A stretch of 64,000 bases of DNA from an uncultured Opitutaceae bacterium (GTDB taxonomy: Bacteria > Verrucomicrobiota > Verrucomicrobiia > Opitutales > Opitutaceae), in assembly GCA_951813085.1 (NCBI GenBank), contig OX638348.1:939627-1003626 (forward strand), given 5' to 3'. The position numbers were made by a program, and so were the translations under genes. This document shows, piece by piece, positions 9,276-17,891 of the stretch (position 1 is the stretch's first letter; every line of letters begins with the position of its first letter). A model generated the notes under the pieces. The model ran no database searches and was not told the DNA's origin. It was given only the letters and a program-made list of their open reading frames with translations.

Positions 9276-10763
9276 GTGCAGGAAGCCATCCAACAGCTAT
9301 TCACCCCGACGGGACTGTTTCTCATTGTACTCGGCACCTCTCTCGGCATTTTCGTGGGCGCTGTGCCTGGGTTGACGGGGACGATGCTGATCGCGTTGAT
9401 CTTGCCGCTTACTTACGGGGCGAATCCTCAGTATGCCCTTACACTGCTTATCAGTGTATACGTGGGCGCGGTAAGCGGGGGAATGATCACCTCGATTCTG
9501 CTTCGCATGCCTGGAACCCCGGCGTCAATAGTGACCACCTTCGATGGGTTTCCCATGGCCCAAAACGGCCACGCGGAACGGGCTCTCGGACTGGGGGTCA
9601 TGGCTTCCTTTTTCGGAGGTATAGTTTCCTGGGGGTTTCTTGTTTTGCTGGCGCGCCCCATTGCGTTGCTGTCGACCAAGTTTGGACCCTTTGAATACTT
9701 TAGCCTGGTTATGATGGCCCTGGTTCTGATCGCGAGTATCGGAGGCAAGTCGATTTCGAGGTCCTTGTTTTCCGGATTTCTCGGGATACTGCTTTCTATG
9801 CCAGGCATCGCGGTGGCAACGGGACAAACCCGATTGACCTTCGGCATAACCGGACTCATCGACGGCTTTAAGTTGCTTCCGGTGCTGATCGGTCTTTTCG
9901 CGGTGAACCAGATTTTCCGGGACATCATGGATATCAAGAACGAGAGTAAAATGGAGGCGATTGAAACCCAAGGGGTGGCTCTGCGGTTCAAGGATATTGC
10001 CGACCACCTTTTCAATCTCGCGCGTTCGTCGGTGATTGGCACCTGGATCGGACTTCTTCCTGGGATTGGGGCCAACATCGGTTCTGTGACTGCCTACACC
10101 GTAGCTAAAAGCTCCTCTAAAACACCCGAGAAATTTGGCACCGGTCACGACGAAGGGGTGGTTGCGGGTGAGGCTGCCAACAATGCCACCATCGGCGGCG
10201 CCCTGATTCCCTTGATCTCGATGGGGCTCCCTGGATCGGTGGTAGAAGCCGTGCTCCTCGGGGCATTGGTCATTCACGGATTGCAACCGGGACCCCGTCT
10301 TTTTGAGGAACATCCGGTTATGGTCTACACCATTATGGGAGCCATGCTTCTGGCCAACATTGCGATGGTCATCATCATGAGGTTCTCCATGCGAGGCCTG
10401 GCAAGGATCTCCAAGATTCCCCGGACCTACTTGCTCCCTGTGATTCTCATCTTCTGTGTCATCGGTTCCTTCGCCCTCTCCAACCGCCTTTTCGACGTAT
10501 GGGTCATGCTCGGTTTTGGCGCGCTCGGATTCATTTTGGAATCCAACAAGATTCCTCTCGCGCCGTTTGTCATCGGGTTCGTCCTCGGGCCCATCGCCGA
10601 AGAGAATCTTACTTCCGGCCTCATCTCTACCAATGGATCCTGGCTGCCGCTCGTTACCCGACCGATTCCGCTTACCTTCCTTCTGGTTGCGCTTACCATG
10701 TTATGTCTTCCCTGGATACGAAAGCGATTTGCCAAAACCGCAAAGCCCACCGCCGCTGAATGA
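9276..10763 (+). CDS. tctA: Tripartite tricarboxylate transporter, large permease TctA
   Basis: This 495-residue polytopic membrane protein is the large subunit of a TTT carboxylate importer. The family's two glycine-rich halves are clear: GIFVGAVPGLTGTMLIALILPLTY near the N-terminus and GTWIGLLPGIGANIGSVTAYTVAKSS in the middle. SMGLPGSVVEAVLLGALVIHGLQPGP follows. GTG is taken as the start because it opens a normal TctA N-terminus; no strong ribosome site precedes it. The stop overlaps the next gene by ATGA, so the two are translationally coupled. The substrate is unknown; family members take citrate, tartrate or aromatic acids. A palindromic operator lies upstream. Confidence 0.93.
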   Translation: MQEAIQQLFTPTGLFLIVLGTSLGIFVGAVPGLTGTMLIALILPLTYGANPQYALTLLISVYVGAVSGGMITSILLRMPGTPASIVTTFDGFPMAQNGHAERALGLGVMASFFGGIVSWGFLVLLARPIALLSTKFGPFEYFSLVMMALVLIASIGGKSISRSLFSGFLGILLSMPGIAVATGQTRLTFGITGLIDGFKLLPVLIGLFAVNQIFRDIMDIKNESKMEAIETQGVALRFKDIADHLFNLARSSVIGTWIGLLPGIGANIGSVTAYTVAKSSSKTPEKFGTGHDEGVVAGEAANNATIGGALIPLISMGLPGSVVEAVLLGALVIHGLQPGPRLFEEHPVMVYTIMGAMLLANIAMVIIMRFSMRGLARISKIPRTYLLPVILIFCVIGSFALSNRLFDVWVMLGFGALGFILESNKIPLAPFVIGFVLGPIAEENLTSGLISTNGSWLPLVTRPIPLTFLLVALTMLCLPWIRKRFAKTAKPTAAE

Positions 10764-12094
10764 AATTTCCCAGGCATATCCTTTCGGTGCTCGTATCGAT
10801 CCTGATTTGCATCCTGCTTTTCTGGCGGCTGTCGAATATTTCGGGTAGCGGGATGACCGACTTTCCCAATCAACCCATCCAAGTGGTCGTGCCTTACGCG
10901 GCGGGTGGCGGAACCGATGTATTCGCGCGAACCCTACAGAAGTCGATCAACGCCCGCGAAAATCTCCCTCAACCGTTCGTGATTATTAACCAACCTGGAG
11001 GCGTGGGCACCATCGGCTCACGATTTGTGTATGGATCCCGACCGGATGGCTATCGTATTCTCTGCATCAACGATGTGGTCATTACCACCCAGCTATCCGG
11101 AACGGTTAATTATGGTCCGGAAGATTTTACCCCGATTGCCCAAACAGGAAATTTGACGACCCTGGTAGCCGTCCGGGAAGACTCCCCCTTCAATAACCTG
11201 TCCGATCTGCTTGATGAAGCGGAAGCCAATCCTAAGAGCATACGTATGGGCGCCGACGTGGGATCGCCTGCTTTTTTCAATTCGAAGTTGATCGAAGCGT
11301 CCCGGCCTGGTGCAGAGGTCAACTACATCTCGAGCGGTGGTGGTCAGAAACGATTTACCCAAGTGCTTGGCGGACACATGGATGCTGCTATCTTCTCGTT
11401 GGGAGAGTATAACGGGTTTCTAGCCTCCGAAGGAACCCCTCCGGACCAGAACATTAAAGCCATCGCAGTACTGGACGGCGAGCGTAGTCGTTTCTACCCG
11501 GATATTCCCACCGCCACCGAGCAGGGAATTCCCATTTACTCTGGCAATGCTTACTACTGGTTGGCGCCAAAAGGGGTGCCGCAGCCCGTGGTGGAAACGT
11601 TGGCCGGCATGTTTGAACGCTGCCTGGAGGACCCCGTGGTAATGGCCGAACTGGAGCGGCAGTCCATCGGGATTGCCTTCCGCAAGGGCGACGAGCTGGC
11701 CGAATTTTTGAGCAAAAAAAAGCGAGATCTGGGAGGTATAGAGCCGGAGCAAGCTCCGGACGTTCCCAATTTCCCGAATTGGGTAATCGCTATCGTCGCA
11801 GTCCTTGGACTTTCCATCCTAGTCGGTAAATTCCGCAAGCCGGACCCGCGCGGGGATCGTTCAGGCGAAGGTGCGATCGCCTTGATGGCAGCAGGGATCA
11901 TGGTTCTCTATATAGCGTGTTTGCAGCTAGGTCTGCCCTATGGGGTGGTGACAACTCCTGCACTGTTTTTTATCGGCGCCACGCTCGCTGGATGGCAGAG
12001 GACCAAGCTCATTCCCATAGCCCAACTGGCGCTGTTCTTCGGACTTGGTTCAGAGTTTGTTTTCACCACCTTGTTTTCTGTTCCCTTGCCGTAA
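10760..12094 (+). CDS. Fused TctC-TctB: solute-binding protein joined to small permease subunit
   Basis: The first 330 residues are a Bug/TctC-type binding protein: an N-terminal hydrophobic anchor (about 7-26), then FPNQPIQVVVPYAAGGGTDVFART, FVIINQPGGVGTIGSRFVYGSRPDGY and the late PDIPTATEQG. From about residue 345 the chain becomes a TctB-like module with four hydrophobic helices: NWVIAIVAVLGLSILVG, AIALMAAGIMVLYIACLQLG, TTPALFFIGATLAGWQ and IPIAQLALFFGLGSEFVFTT. Binding protein and permease subunit are normally separate genes. The fusion fixes a 1:1 ratio and tethers the receptor to the membrane. There is no frameshift, so it reads as one 444-residue protein coupled to TctA. Confidence 0.85.
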   Translation: MKFPRHILSVLVSILICILLFWRLSNISGSGMTDFPNQPIQVVVPYAAGGGTDVFARTLQKSINARENLPQPFVIINQPGGVGTIGSRFVYGSRPDGYRILCINDVVITTQLSGTVNYGPEDFTPIAQTGNLTTLVAVREDSPFNNLSDLLDEAEANPKSIRMGADVGSPAFFNSKLIEASRPGAEVNYISSGGGQKRFTQVLGGHMDAAIFSLGEYNGFLASEGTPPDQNIKAIAVLDGERSRFYPDIPTATEQGIPIYSGNAYYWLAPKGVPQPVVETLAGMFERCLEDPVVMAELERQSIGIAFRKGDELAEFLSKKKRDLGGIEPEQAPDVPNFPNWVIAIVAVLGLSILVGKFRKPDPRGDRSGEGAIALMAAGIMVLYIACLQLGLPYGVVTTPALFFIGATLAGWQRTKLIPIAQLALFFGLGSEFVFTTLFSVPLP

Positions 12095-12277
12095 AAAATG
12101 GAATGGGTTAAACCGCATTCAGGTAAATCTGCAGTCATATTGAGGTTTGGATATCGTTTCAATGAACCCGTCAATGGAAGGATCGGAGGCTTCCAAATTC
12201 AGAAACTAACCAACCCGACTTGACTTCTCACTCGATCGTGTTATGGCTATTTTACCAAATTCTACTATAGTATCTTC

Positions 12278-13216
12278 ATGTTTTTCTACGGTACCCATCG
12301 TCGACTTTCATTGAGACTATTTGCGCTCGCGGCGGCTTGCCCAGGAATTTGCTCTCTCACCTACTCTAATTCTGACAGTGACCCTCCTGAAGGATTTCGT
12401 AGCCTCTTCGACGGCAAGACGTTAGATGGTTGGAAGATGATGCCTCGGTTGCCTGTTCCTAGATACCCCGGGGCCCCGTTCAATGTGGACCCGAATGGCG
12501 AGTGGATGAAGAACGCTCGCGAGAACGTCGGCAAATGGACAGTCGTCGATGGAGCCATTGTTGGGGAGCAGGACCCTCCAGCTAGCGGGGTTGGCGCCTA
12601 CCTAGTTTCTGAAGAAACCTTTGGCGATTTCGAGTTGATGGTGGACATGAAGCCGGACTGGCGGACCGATACGGGCTTTCTCATTCGGACTGCACCCGGC
12701 GGGAGCCCCGGATTGCAGGTCTTGTGCGATTTTCGTCCCCAAGGTGGAATCGGCGGCTTCTATGGCAACGGATTTGCGGGAATTCATGGTATGTCGTTCG
12801 CCATCGATGCGGTGGTGGATGAGAACGAGGTCCCAATTCGGGTCATTCCAGCGGATCCGAATAAAGGTCGCGCAGAACTTCGTGATCAGACGCGGGCCAT
12901 TCTCAAGTATGCGGTGGATGTAGAGGAATTCCTGAAGGTATGGAAAGTGGGCGAGTTCAATACCTTCAAAGTGCGTTGCGAAGGGCGTATCCCGACTGTG
13001 ACGACTTGGGTGAACGGTCTCAAGATCGCTGTGCTGGATTTGGCTGATATCGAATGGCCGAATTACGATGCTGAAGCAATCGCGGAAATGACGGGCGGCA
13101 AGGGTCACATCTCTCTGGAGGTCCACAACAATGGGCGCAATGACCCGCAAGGCCAGGAACGCTGGTGGCCGGGAGCTCAGGTACGCTGGAAGAACATTTA
13201 TATCAAGGAACTGTAA
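12278..13216 (+). CDS. Secreted DUF1080 protein (3-keto-disaccharide hydrolase domain)
   Basis: A leader with Arg residues and a hydrophobic core (RLFALAAACPGICSLTYS) is followed by the DUF1080 opening GFRSLFDGKTLDGWKMM. The family core continues through WTVVDGAIVGEQ, YLVSEETFGDFELMVDMK, DTGFLIRTA and the closing HISLEVHNNG and VRWKNIYIKEL. This is a concanavalin-like jelly roll; some characterised members cleave 3-keto-disaccharides, others may only bind sugar. At 312 residues it is longer than the minimal domain owing to an insert around RLPVPRYPGAPFNVDPNGEWM. It heads a plus-strand run of degradation genes and has a paralogue just downstream. Confidence 0.85.
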   Translation: MFFYGTHRRLSLRLFALAAACPGICSLTYSNSDSDPPEGFRSLFDGKTLDGWKMMPRLPVPRYPGAPFNVDPNGEWMKNARENVGKWTVVDGAIVGEQDPPASGVGAYLVSEETFGDFELMVDMKPDWRTDTGFLIRTAPGGSPGLQVLCDFRPQGGIGGFYGNGFAGIHGMSFAIDAVVDENEVPIRVIPADPNKGRAELRDQTRAILKYAVDVEEFLKVWKVGEFNTFKVRCEGRIPTVTTWVNGLKIAVLDLADIEWPNYDAEAIAEMTGGKGHISLEVHNNGRNDPQGQERWWPGAQVRWKNIYIKEL

Positions 13217-13270
13217 TGCTCTCACTAAAATTTAGACGCGCACTAACGGCGCTAAATGTCAGGATTAGAA

Positions 13271-13432
13271 CATGCCTCCGCGAAGTGGAGATCCTTGCCT
13301 CGCAACGCGAGGATCCAGAGAGCGTAGCGAACGATGTTAAACCCCATTGCAGAAGTAGATTAATATCGCTTCTTTGTCGCTGGATCGCCGATGAATCGGC
13401 GGCAGGATCCCCGACGAGCCGGGGCCAGGTTT
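13271..13432. repeat. REP-like palindromic repeat pair, cluster A
   Basis: This intergenic stretch holds palindromes CCTCGC-AAC-GCGAGG (13298-13312) and CGCCGAT-GA-ATCGGCG (13386-13401), then CCCCG...CGGGG. The first unit ends GCGAACGATGTTA, and the second unit carries GGCAGGATCC and GGCCAGGTT. The same motifs recur at 17164, 29104, 30647 and 39066. The order suggests two units in opposite orientation between the two DUF1080 genes. Confidence 0.65.
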
Positions 13433-13455
13433 TACGAATCATTTGGGTTAAGATT

Positions 13456-14370
13456 ATGCGTTTACTAAATTTCAGAAAATCACTAACAGCCCTCTGCTTA
13501 GCACCCTTGGTATTGTTTTCGGGTTGTTCGAAAAAAACCGAGCCGATTTCTCTATTCGATGGAGAAACGCTTGAAGGGTGGCACGCGATCCCACGGATCT
13601 ACGTTCCGCAAAACGAGGAATTTAATCAGATTCCATCGGCGCAGCTTCGCGATGCTACCGTCCGGTTTCACGAAGAAAGCTCGGACGCGGGTCTTCGCGA
13701 GAAGGTGGGGAATTCCGGTGTCTGGGAAGTTGTCGATGGGGCGATCGTGGGAAGCCAGGTTCCGGGCACGGTTCTGGGTGGATACTTGATGTCGGACAAG
13801 AAATACGGAGACTTCGAGCTCACCGTTGAGGCGTGGCCTGATTTTCCAATCGACACTGGTATTATGATTCGCGCCCATGAAGTGGGTACGGTTGGATTTC
13901 AAATATTGCTCGATTACCGGCCCAATGGAGGAATGGGAGGCGTCTATGGAAATGGACTCTACAATTTCAGGGCCTTCCCATTCGTGATCAATGGTGACGA
14001 GCTACCGGGATTCGAGGCGGCCAATCTCCGGAAGGGGAAACTGGACCGGCCGCAATTCAAGCCTGATTTTGCGGCGCCTATTGAGGACTTTCTCAAAGCT
14101 TGGAAACCCAATGACTGGAATACGATTCGCATTCGCAGCGAAGGGGAATTGCCGGTAATCAAGACATGGATCAATGGCGTGCATATCGCCACGTTTGATA
14201 CCGCCACGCTCGGAGAGCATGTTGAGAACTTCGATGCAGAGGCGGTTGTTGAGCGCCTGGGCAGGAAAGGGCATATCGCGTTCGAGGTACACGATAGCCA
14301 TAGCGGCCGGGAGCGTTGGGCTCCGGGAGCTGTATGCCGTTGGCGAAATGTTCGCATCACGGAATTGTAG
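13456..14370 (+). CDS. DUF1080 lipoprotein (3-keto-disaccharide hydrolase domain)
   Basis: The start MRLLNFRKSLTALCLAPLVLFSGC is a lipoprotein leader with lipobox LFSGC, so the mature protein is anchored by its Cys. ATG at 13456 was chosen because it opens this leader; the frame runs further upstream through repeat DNA. DUF1080 begins at PISLFDGETLEGWHAI and continues through GVWEVVDGAIVGSQV, GGYLMSDKKYGDFELTVE, DTGIMIRAHE, HIAFEVHD and CRWRNVRITEL. It is 304 residues and clearly paralogous to the preceding gene, sharing the insert after EGW. It lies four bases before the cytochrome gene, so they are probably co-transcribed. Confidence 0.87.
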   Translation: MRLLNFRKSLTALCLAPLVLFSGCSKKTEPISLFDGETLEGWHAIPRIYVPQNEEFNQIPSAQLRDATVRFHEESSDAGLREKVGNSGVWEVVDGAIVGSQVPGTVLGGYLMSDKKYGDFELTVEAWPDFPIDTGIMIRAHEVGTVGFQILLDYRPNGGMGGVYGNGLYNFRAFPFVINGDELPGFEAANLRKGKLDRPQFKPDFAAPIEDFLKAWKPNDWNTIRIRSEGELPVIKTWINGVHIATFDTATLGEHVENFDAEAVVERLGRKGHIAFEVHDSHSGRERWAPGAVCRWRNVRITEL

Positions 14371-14374
14371 ATAG

Positions 14375-17152
14375 ATGTATCAGGTTTTTAGATATATTTC
14401 TGCATTGACGCTCTTTATTGGGAGCGTCTCCCTAGCTTGCGCCGCAGAAGATCCTCCCAGCTTCAGCCGCGATATCCGACCCATCCTTTCGGGTAAGTGC
14501 TTCAAGTGCCATGGTCCGGATCCGGAAACGAGGGAGGCTGATTTCCGATTGGACCAGCGCCAAAGCGCGATCGATGCGGAGGTCATCGTTCCTGGCGATC
14601 CCGTGGAGAGTTGGATCCTGGAGGTTGTATCCACCGATGATCTAGACATGCGCATGCCGCCCAAGGGGGATCCCTTGAGCGCCGATGAGATTGAGACTTT
14701 GCGAGCATGGATTGCGAATGGCGCGGAGTACGAAGCGCACTGGGCGTACCAGCGGCCAAATCCTCGACAGCCGCTAGGAGCGGGCGACACGAAATGGCCG
14801 ACTAGCGAATTGGATAGCTATGTACTGGCTCGCATGGAAGCAGCGGGTCTGGACCCGGCGCCCCAAGCGGAGCCAGCGGTATTGCTGCGGCGCCTCTATC
14901 TCGATTTGATCGGGCTCCCTCCATCGTTTGAAACGGTGATCGCCTTCGAAGCAGATCCGTCGCCAGAGAATTTCGAGGCTCACGTGGATCGTTTGCTGAA
15001 GTCACCCCGATTCGGGGAAAAGTGGGCGACGGGCTGGCTCGACTTGGCTCGCTATGCGGATTCCAACGGGTATCAGCATGACGACCTCCGCACGATGTGG
15101 CCGTATCGCGACTGGGTCGTCGAGGCTTTGAACGAAGACATGCCCTTCGACCAGTTCAGCATCGAGCAGCTGGCGGGCGATCTGTTGCCCAATCCTTCAA
15201 AAAGCCAATTGATCGCGACTGGATTCAATCGCAATGTGCCGACCAATTTTTCGGGAGGAACCAAAGTGCCCGAGGTTCGGGCGAACGTGCTCCACGATCG
15301 GGTGGCTACGACAGGAGTGGTTTGGCTGGGGCTGACCTTGGAATGCGCCCAATGTCACGATCACAAGTTCGACGCAATTTCCCAGAAAGAGTACTATCAG
15401 CTCTACGCCTATTTCAATAAAGCCGTTCCGGAATTCGTGCAGCAGGGCGACGGCATGTTTCGGAAGCACTTTACGGGTCGGAACGTAGTAGTCTACGCGA
15501 CCGAAGCCGAACGGCAGAGGGCTCAGGAAATCGAGCTCGCGATCAAGCTGGAGGAGCAGAAAATTGCAACCCTTGAGGAGATCGATGGCGACGATTCGGT
15601 TTCGACTGTCAGTCAAGCGGTCACGCTGCTAGATTTCGAGGGACCGGATCCGTTCAAGAGCAACAATGCGACTCGACCCGCTATCAATTCGGTTGTCGAG
15701 GACACGCCACCGGAAGGAGGCAAGTTTGCAGCGCGAATCGAGGCGGAGCCTGTATTCGAGACCAAAGGGTTTTTTGGAACTGATTTTTCGTTTCCCGCCA
15801 AGGACCTATCCAAGAACAGCGAGATCACGTTTTGGATAAAGACGGACATGTCGAGCCAGTTCAATCTGCAAGTTCATACCCAGAATCGACAAGCCAGCAT
15901 TTTTAGTTTTTCGACTATCGATATCGAGCCCGATAATTGGATACAAATCGTGGCCCCATTGGCGGATTTCACTAAACCCCAGTGGTCCAATGCTGCGGCG
16001 GATTGGGCGAGTATCCAGAAAATACAGATCACTGCGTATGGAAATGGTCCTTACGATAGAGAGTATGTCATGCTGGATAATTTCCAAGGAGTGAGTTCTT
16101 CGGAGCGTGGTCTGCGAGAGAAACGGGTTGCCGATTTGCGCGTCGAGTTGGCGGAATTGCAAACCGAGACGATGGTAATGCAGGACGCCCAGTCGCCCTC
16201 GCAGGCGCATATTATGATGCGTGGCGACTATACGGCTCCTGGCGAACCGGTGGATGTTGGCGTCTTGGCGAGTCTGCACCCCTTGGACCCCGCGCTGCCG
16301 ACCAACCGCCTCGGCTTGGCTCAGTGGCTAGTGGACGAGAATAACCCGCTCACGCCGCGAGTCGTGGTCAATCGCATATGGGGAGAGATATTCGGTCGTG
16401 GAATCGTCACTACGCCTGAGGATTTTGGAATGCAGGGTGCGACACCCAGCCACCCGGAATTGCTCGATTGGCTCGCCCTCCAATTCGTCGAAAACGACTG
16501 GTCGATCAAGCGACTGGTCAAGACGATCGCTCTCTCCTCGACTTATCAGCAAACATCGGCGGTTTCGGCTGAAGAAATCGGGAAGGACCCCCAAAACGAA
16601 TGGTATGCCCGGGGGCCGCGCTTCCGACTCTCGGCGGAGCTGATTCGCGACAACCTGCTCGCCATTTCCGGACTGCTCTCCGACAAAATGGGCGGGCCCT
16701 CAGCCTATCCTCCTCAGCCGGAAGGTTTGTGGAAAGAGATTTCCACTGCGGATATAACGGACTACCCGACCTCCCAAGGGGAGGATCGCTATCGTCGCGG
16801 ACTCTACACGTTTTTACGGCGGGGGAACCCCAATCCGATGGTCCTGAATTTCGACGGTACGGAGCGCTCGGTTTGCGTGGTCCAGCGCGATCGTTCGAAC
16901 ACTCCGGTACAGGCGCTCAATCTCCTCAATGATCCTTCTTTCGTGGAGGCGGCGCATGCGCTGGCTGACTCGATCGAATCTCTTTCGGGAGACGCCCGAA
17001 ACAAAGCGATGATTGCCTTTCGACGGGCGGTGGCTCGCGAACCTTCGGAAGCGGAAGTTGGCGCCTTGCTCGCGCTCTATCGGAAACACGGTACCTGGTT
17101 TTCCGTGGCCCAAGTTATTCTCAATCTCGATGAAACGCTTACCAAATCATAG
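14375..17152 (+). CDS. PSCyt1-DUF1549-DUF1553 cytochrome-type protein
   Basis: After a short leader the protein has a PSCyt1 haem site, [20 protein letters not shown], then DUF1549 ([40 protein letters not shown]) with a second CxxCH in [12 protein letters not shown]. Roughly residues 415-575 are an inserted beta-rich, carbohydrate-binding-like segment ([14 protein letters not shown] to YVMLDNFQG). DUF1553 follows ([26 protein letters not shown]). At 925 residues it is normal for the class. These proteins are common in Planctomycetes and Verrucomicrobia and are nearly always paired with a DUF1501 gene, as here. A role in periplasmic electron transfer during sugar breakdown is inferred, not proven. 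Confidence 0.88.
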   Translation: MYQVFRYISALTLFIGSVSLACAAEDPPSFSRDIRPILSGKCFKCHGPDPETREADFRLDQRQSAIDAEVIVPGDPVESWILEVVSTDDLDMRMPPKGDPLSADEIETLRAWIANGAEYEAHWAYQRPNPRQPLGAGDTKWPTSELDSYVLARMEAAGLDPAPQAEPAVLLRRLYLDLIGLPPSFETVIAFEADPSPENFEAHVDRLLKSPRFGEKWATGWLDLARYADSNGYQHDDLRTMWPYRDWVVEALNEDMPFDQFSIEQLAGDLLPNPSKSQLIATGFNRNVPTNFSGGTKVPEVRANVLHDRVATTGVVWLGLTLECAQCHDHKFDAISQKEYYQLYAYFNKAVPEFVQQGDGMFRKHFTGRNVVVYATEAERQRAQEIELAIKLEEQKIATLEEIDGDDSVSTVSQAVTLLDFEGPDPFKSNNATRPAINSVVEDTPPEGGKFAARIEAEPVFETKGFFGTDFSFPAKDLSKNSEITFWIKTDMSSQFNLQVHTQNRQASIFSFSTIDIEPDNWIQIVAPLADFTKPQWSNAAADWASIQKIQITAYGNGPYDREYVMLDNFQGVSSSERGLREKRVADLRVELAELQTETMVMQDAQSPSQAHIMMRGDYTAPGEPVDVGVLASLHPLDPALPTNRLGLAQWLVDENNPLTPRVVVNRIWGEIFGRGIVTTPEDFGMQGATPSHPELLDWLALQFVENDWSIKRLVKTIALSSTYQQTSAVSAEEIGKDPQNEWYARGPRFRLSAELIRDNLLAISGLLSDKMGGPSAYPPQPEGLWKEISTADITDYPTSQGEDRYRRGLYTFLRRGNPNPMVLNFDGTERSVCVVQRDRSNTPVQALNLLNDPSFVEAAHALADSIESLSGDARNKAMIAFRRAVAREPSEAEVGALLALYRKHGTWFSVAQVILNLDETLTKS

Positions 17153-17163
17153 TAACATCGTAG

Positions 17164-17182
17164 CTTCGACTGGTAGTCGAAG
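17164..17182. repeat. REP hairpin flanking the RAYT, upstream side
   Basis: CTTCGACT-GGT-AGTCGAAG is a perfect 8-bp stem with a three-base loop. TAACATCG lies just before it, the reverse complement of the CGATGTTA tail seen in the dispersed repeats, and GAACCTGCCC lies after it, the complement of GGGCAGGTTC. It is therefore one complete repeat unit in inverted orientation, eleven bases after the stop of the cytochrome gene. Confidence 0.75.
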
Positions 17183-17204
17183 AACCTGCCCAATCTCCCC
17201 AATC

Positions 17205-17891
17205 ATGAATCTCAAACCCTTCCATCGCGATCAGTCCGTGCGGATTTACTTCACGAACATGCCGCACTGGAGACAAGACGGATGCACCTACTTTGTCACC
17301 TACCGTCTCGCAGACTCGATTCCAAAAGATGTGCTCGAGCGCTGGGATGTCGAGAAATCCGATTGGCTCGCCGCCCATGGAGAAAGCGTGGGTGATGGGG
17401 AGCATTGGAGAAACGCTTTCCTGAGACTCGACGAGAAGAACCGGCTAACGTTTGTGCAACACTTCAACCGTCAGCTCGATTTCTATCTAGACGAGGGCCG
17501 CGGTTCCTGCACACTCCGCGATTCGCGATGTTCCCGAATCGTTGCCGAGGGATGGGAGTACTTCGACGGCGTACAATACGCGCTAGGTGATCTCGTAGTG
17601 ATGCCGAACCACGTGCACCTATTGGTGACTCCCTTTCCAGGCATCGAACTCGAGGATATCTTGCAAAGCCGGAAACGGCAATCGGCTCGGGAAATCAATG
17701 CTCTTCTCGATCATAGTCGTACAGGAGCATTCTGGCAAAAGCACAGTTTCGATCACATCGTTCGAAACGAGAGGGCGTTGGAACGATTTCAGAGCTACAT
17801 TAAAGAAAATCCTATGAAAGCGGGACTGCCGCCTAGAGGGTTTCAGTATCGTGTGGCTATAGCGGAAAAAGCCGAGGAGGTGGCAACATGA
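17205..17891 (+). CDS. REP-associated tyrosine transposase (RAYT, Y1_Tnp/IS200-like)
   Basis: This 228-residue protein is a single-strand HUH nuclease of the RAYT group. The HUH motif is MPNHVHLLV, with His136 and His138, and the nucleophile is Tyr198 in FQSYIKENPMKAGL. The opening WRQDGCTYFVTYRLADSIP and the FWQKHSFDHIVRN stretch are typical of the family. ATG at 17205 is chosen because homology starts there. Hairpins of the same type lie on both sides in opposite orientation, the usual RAYT arrangement. It sits inside a catabolic operon, and its stop overlaps the start of the DUF1501 gene by ATGA, so it may be transcribed and coupled with it. No lesion is seen, so it could be active. Confidence 0.88.
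   Translation: MNLKPFHRDQSVRIYFTNMPHWRQDGCTYFVTYRLADSIPKDVLERWDVEKSDWLAAHGESVGDGEHWRNAFLRLDEKNRLTFVQHFNRQLDFYLDEGRGSCTLRDSRCSRIVAEGWEYFDGVQYALGDLVVMPNHVHLLVTPFPGIELEDILQSRKRQSAREINALLDHSRTGAFWQKHSFDHIVRNERALERFQSYIKENPMKAGLPPRGFQYRVAIAEKAEEVAT

Noticed and set aside
13165..13455. Upstream extension of the second DUF1080 gene
   Set aside because: The extra frame is REP repeat DNA; the lipoprotein leader begins at 13456.
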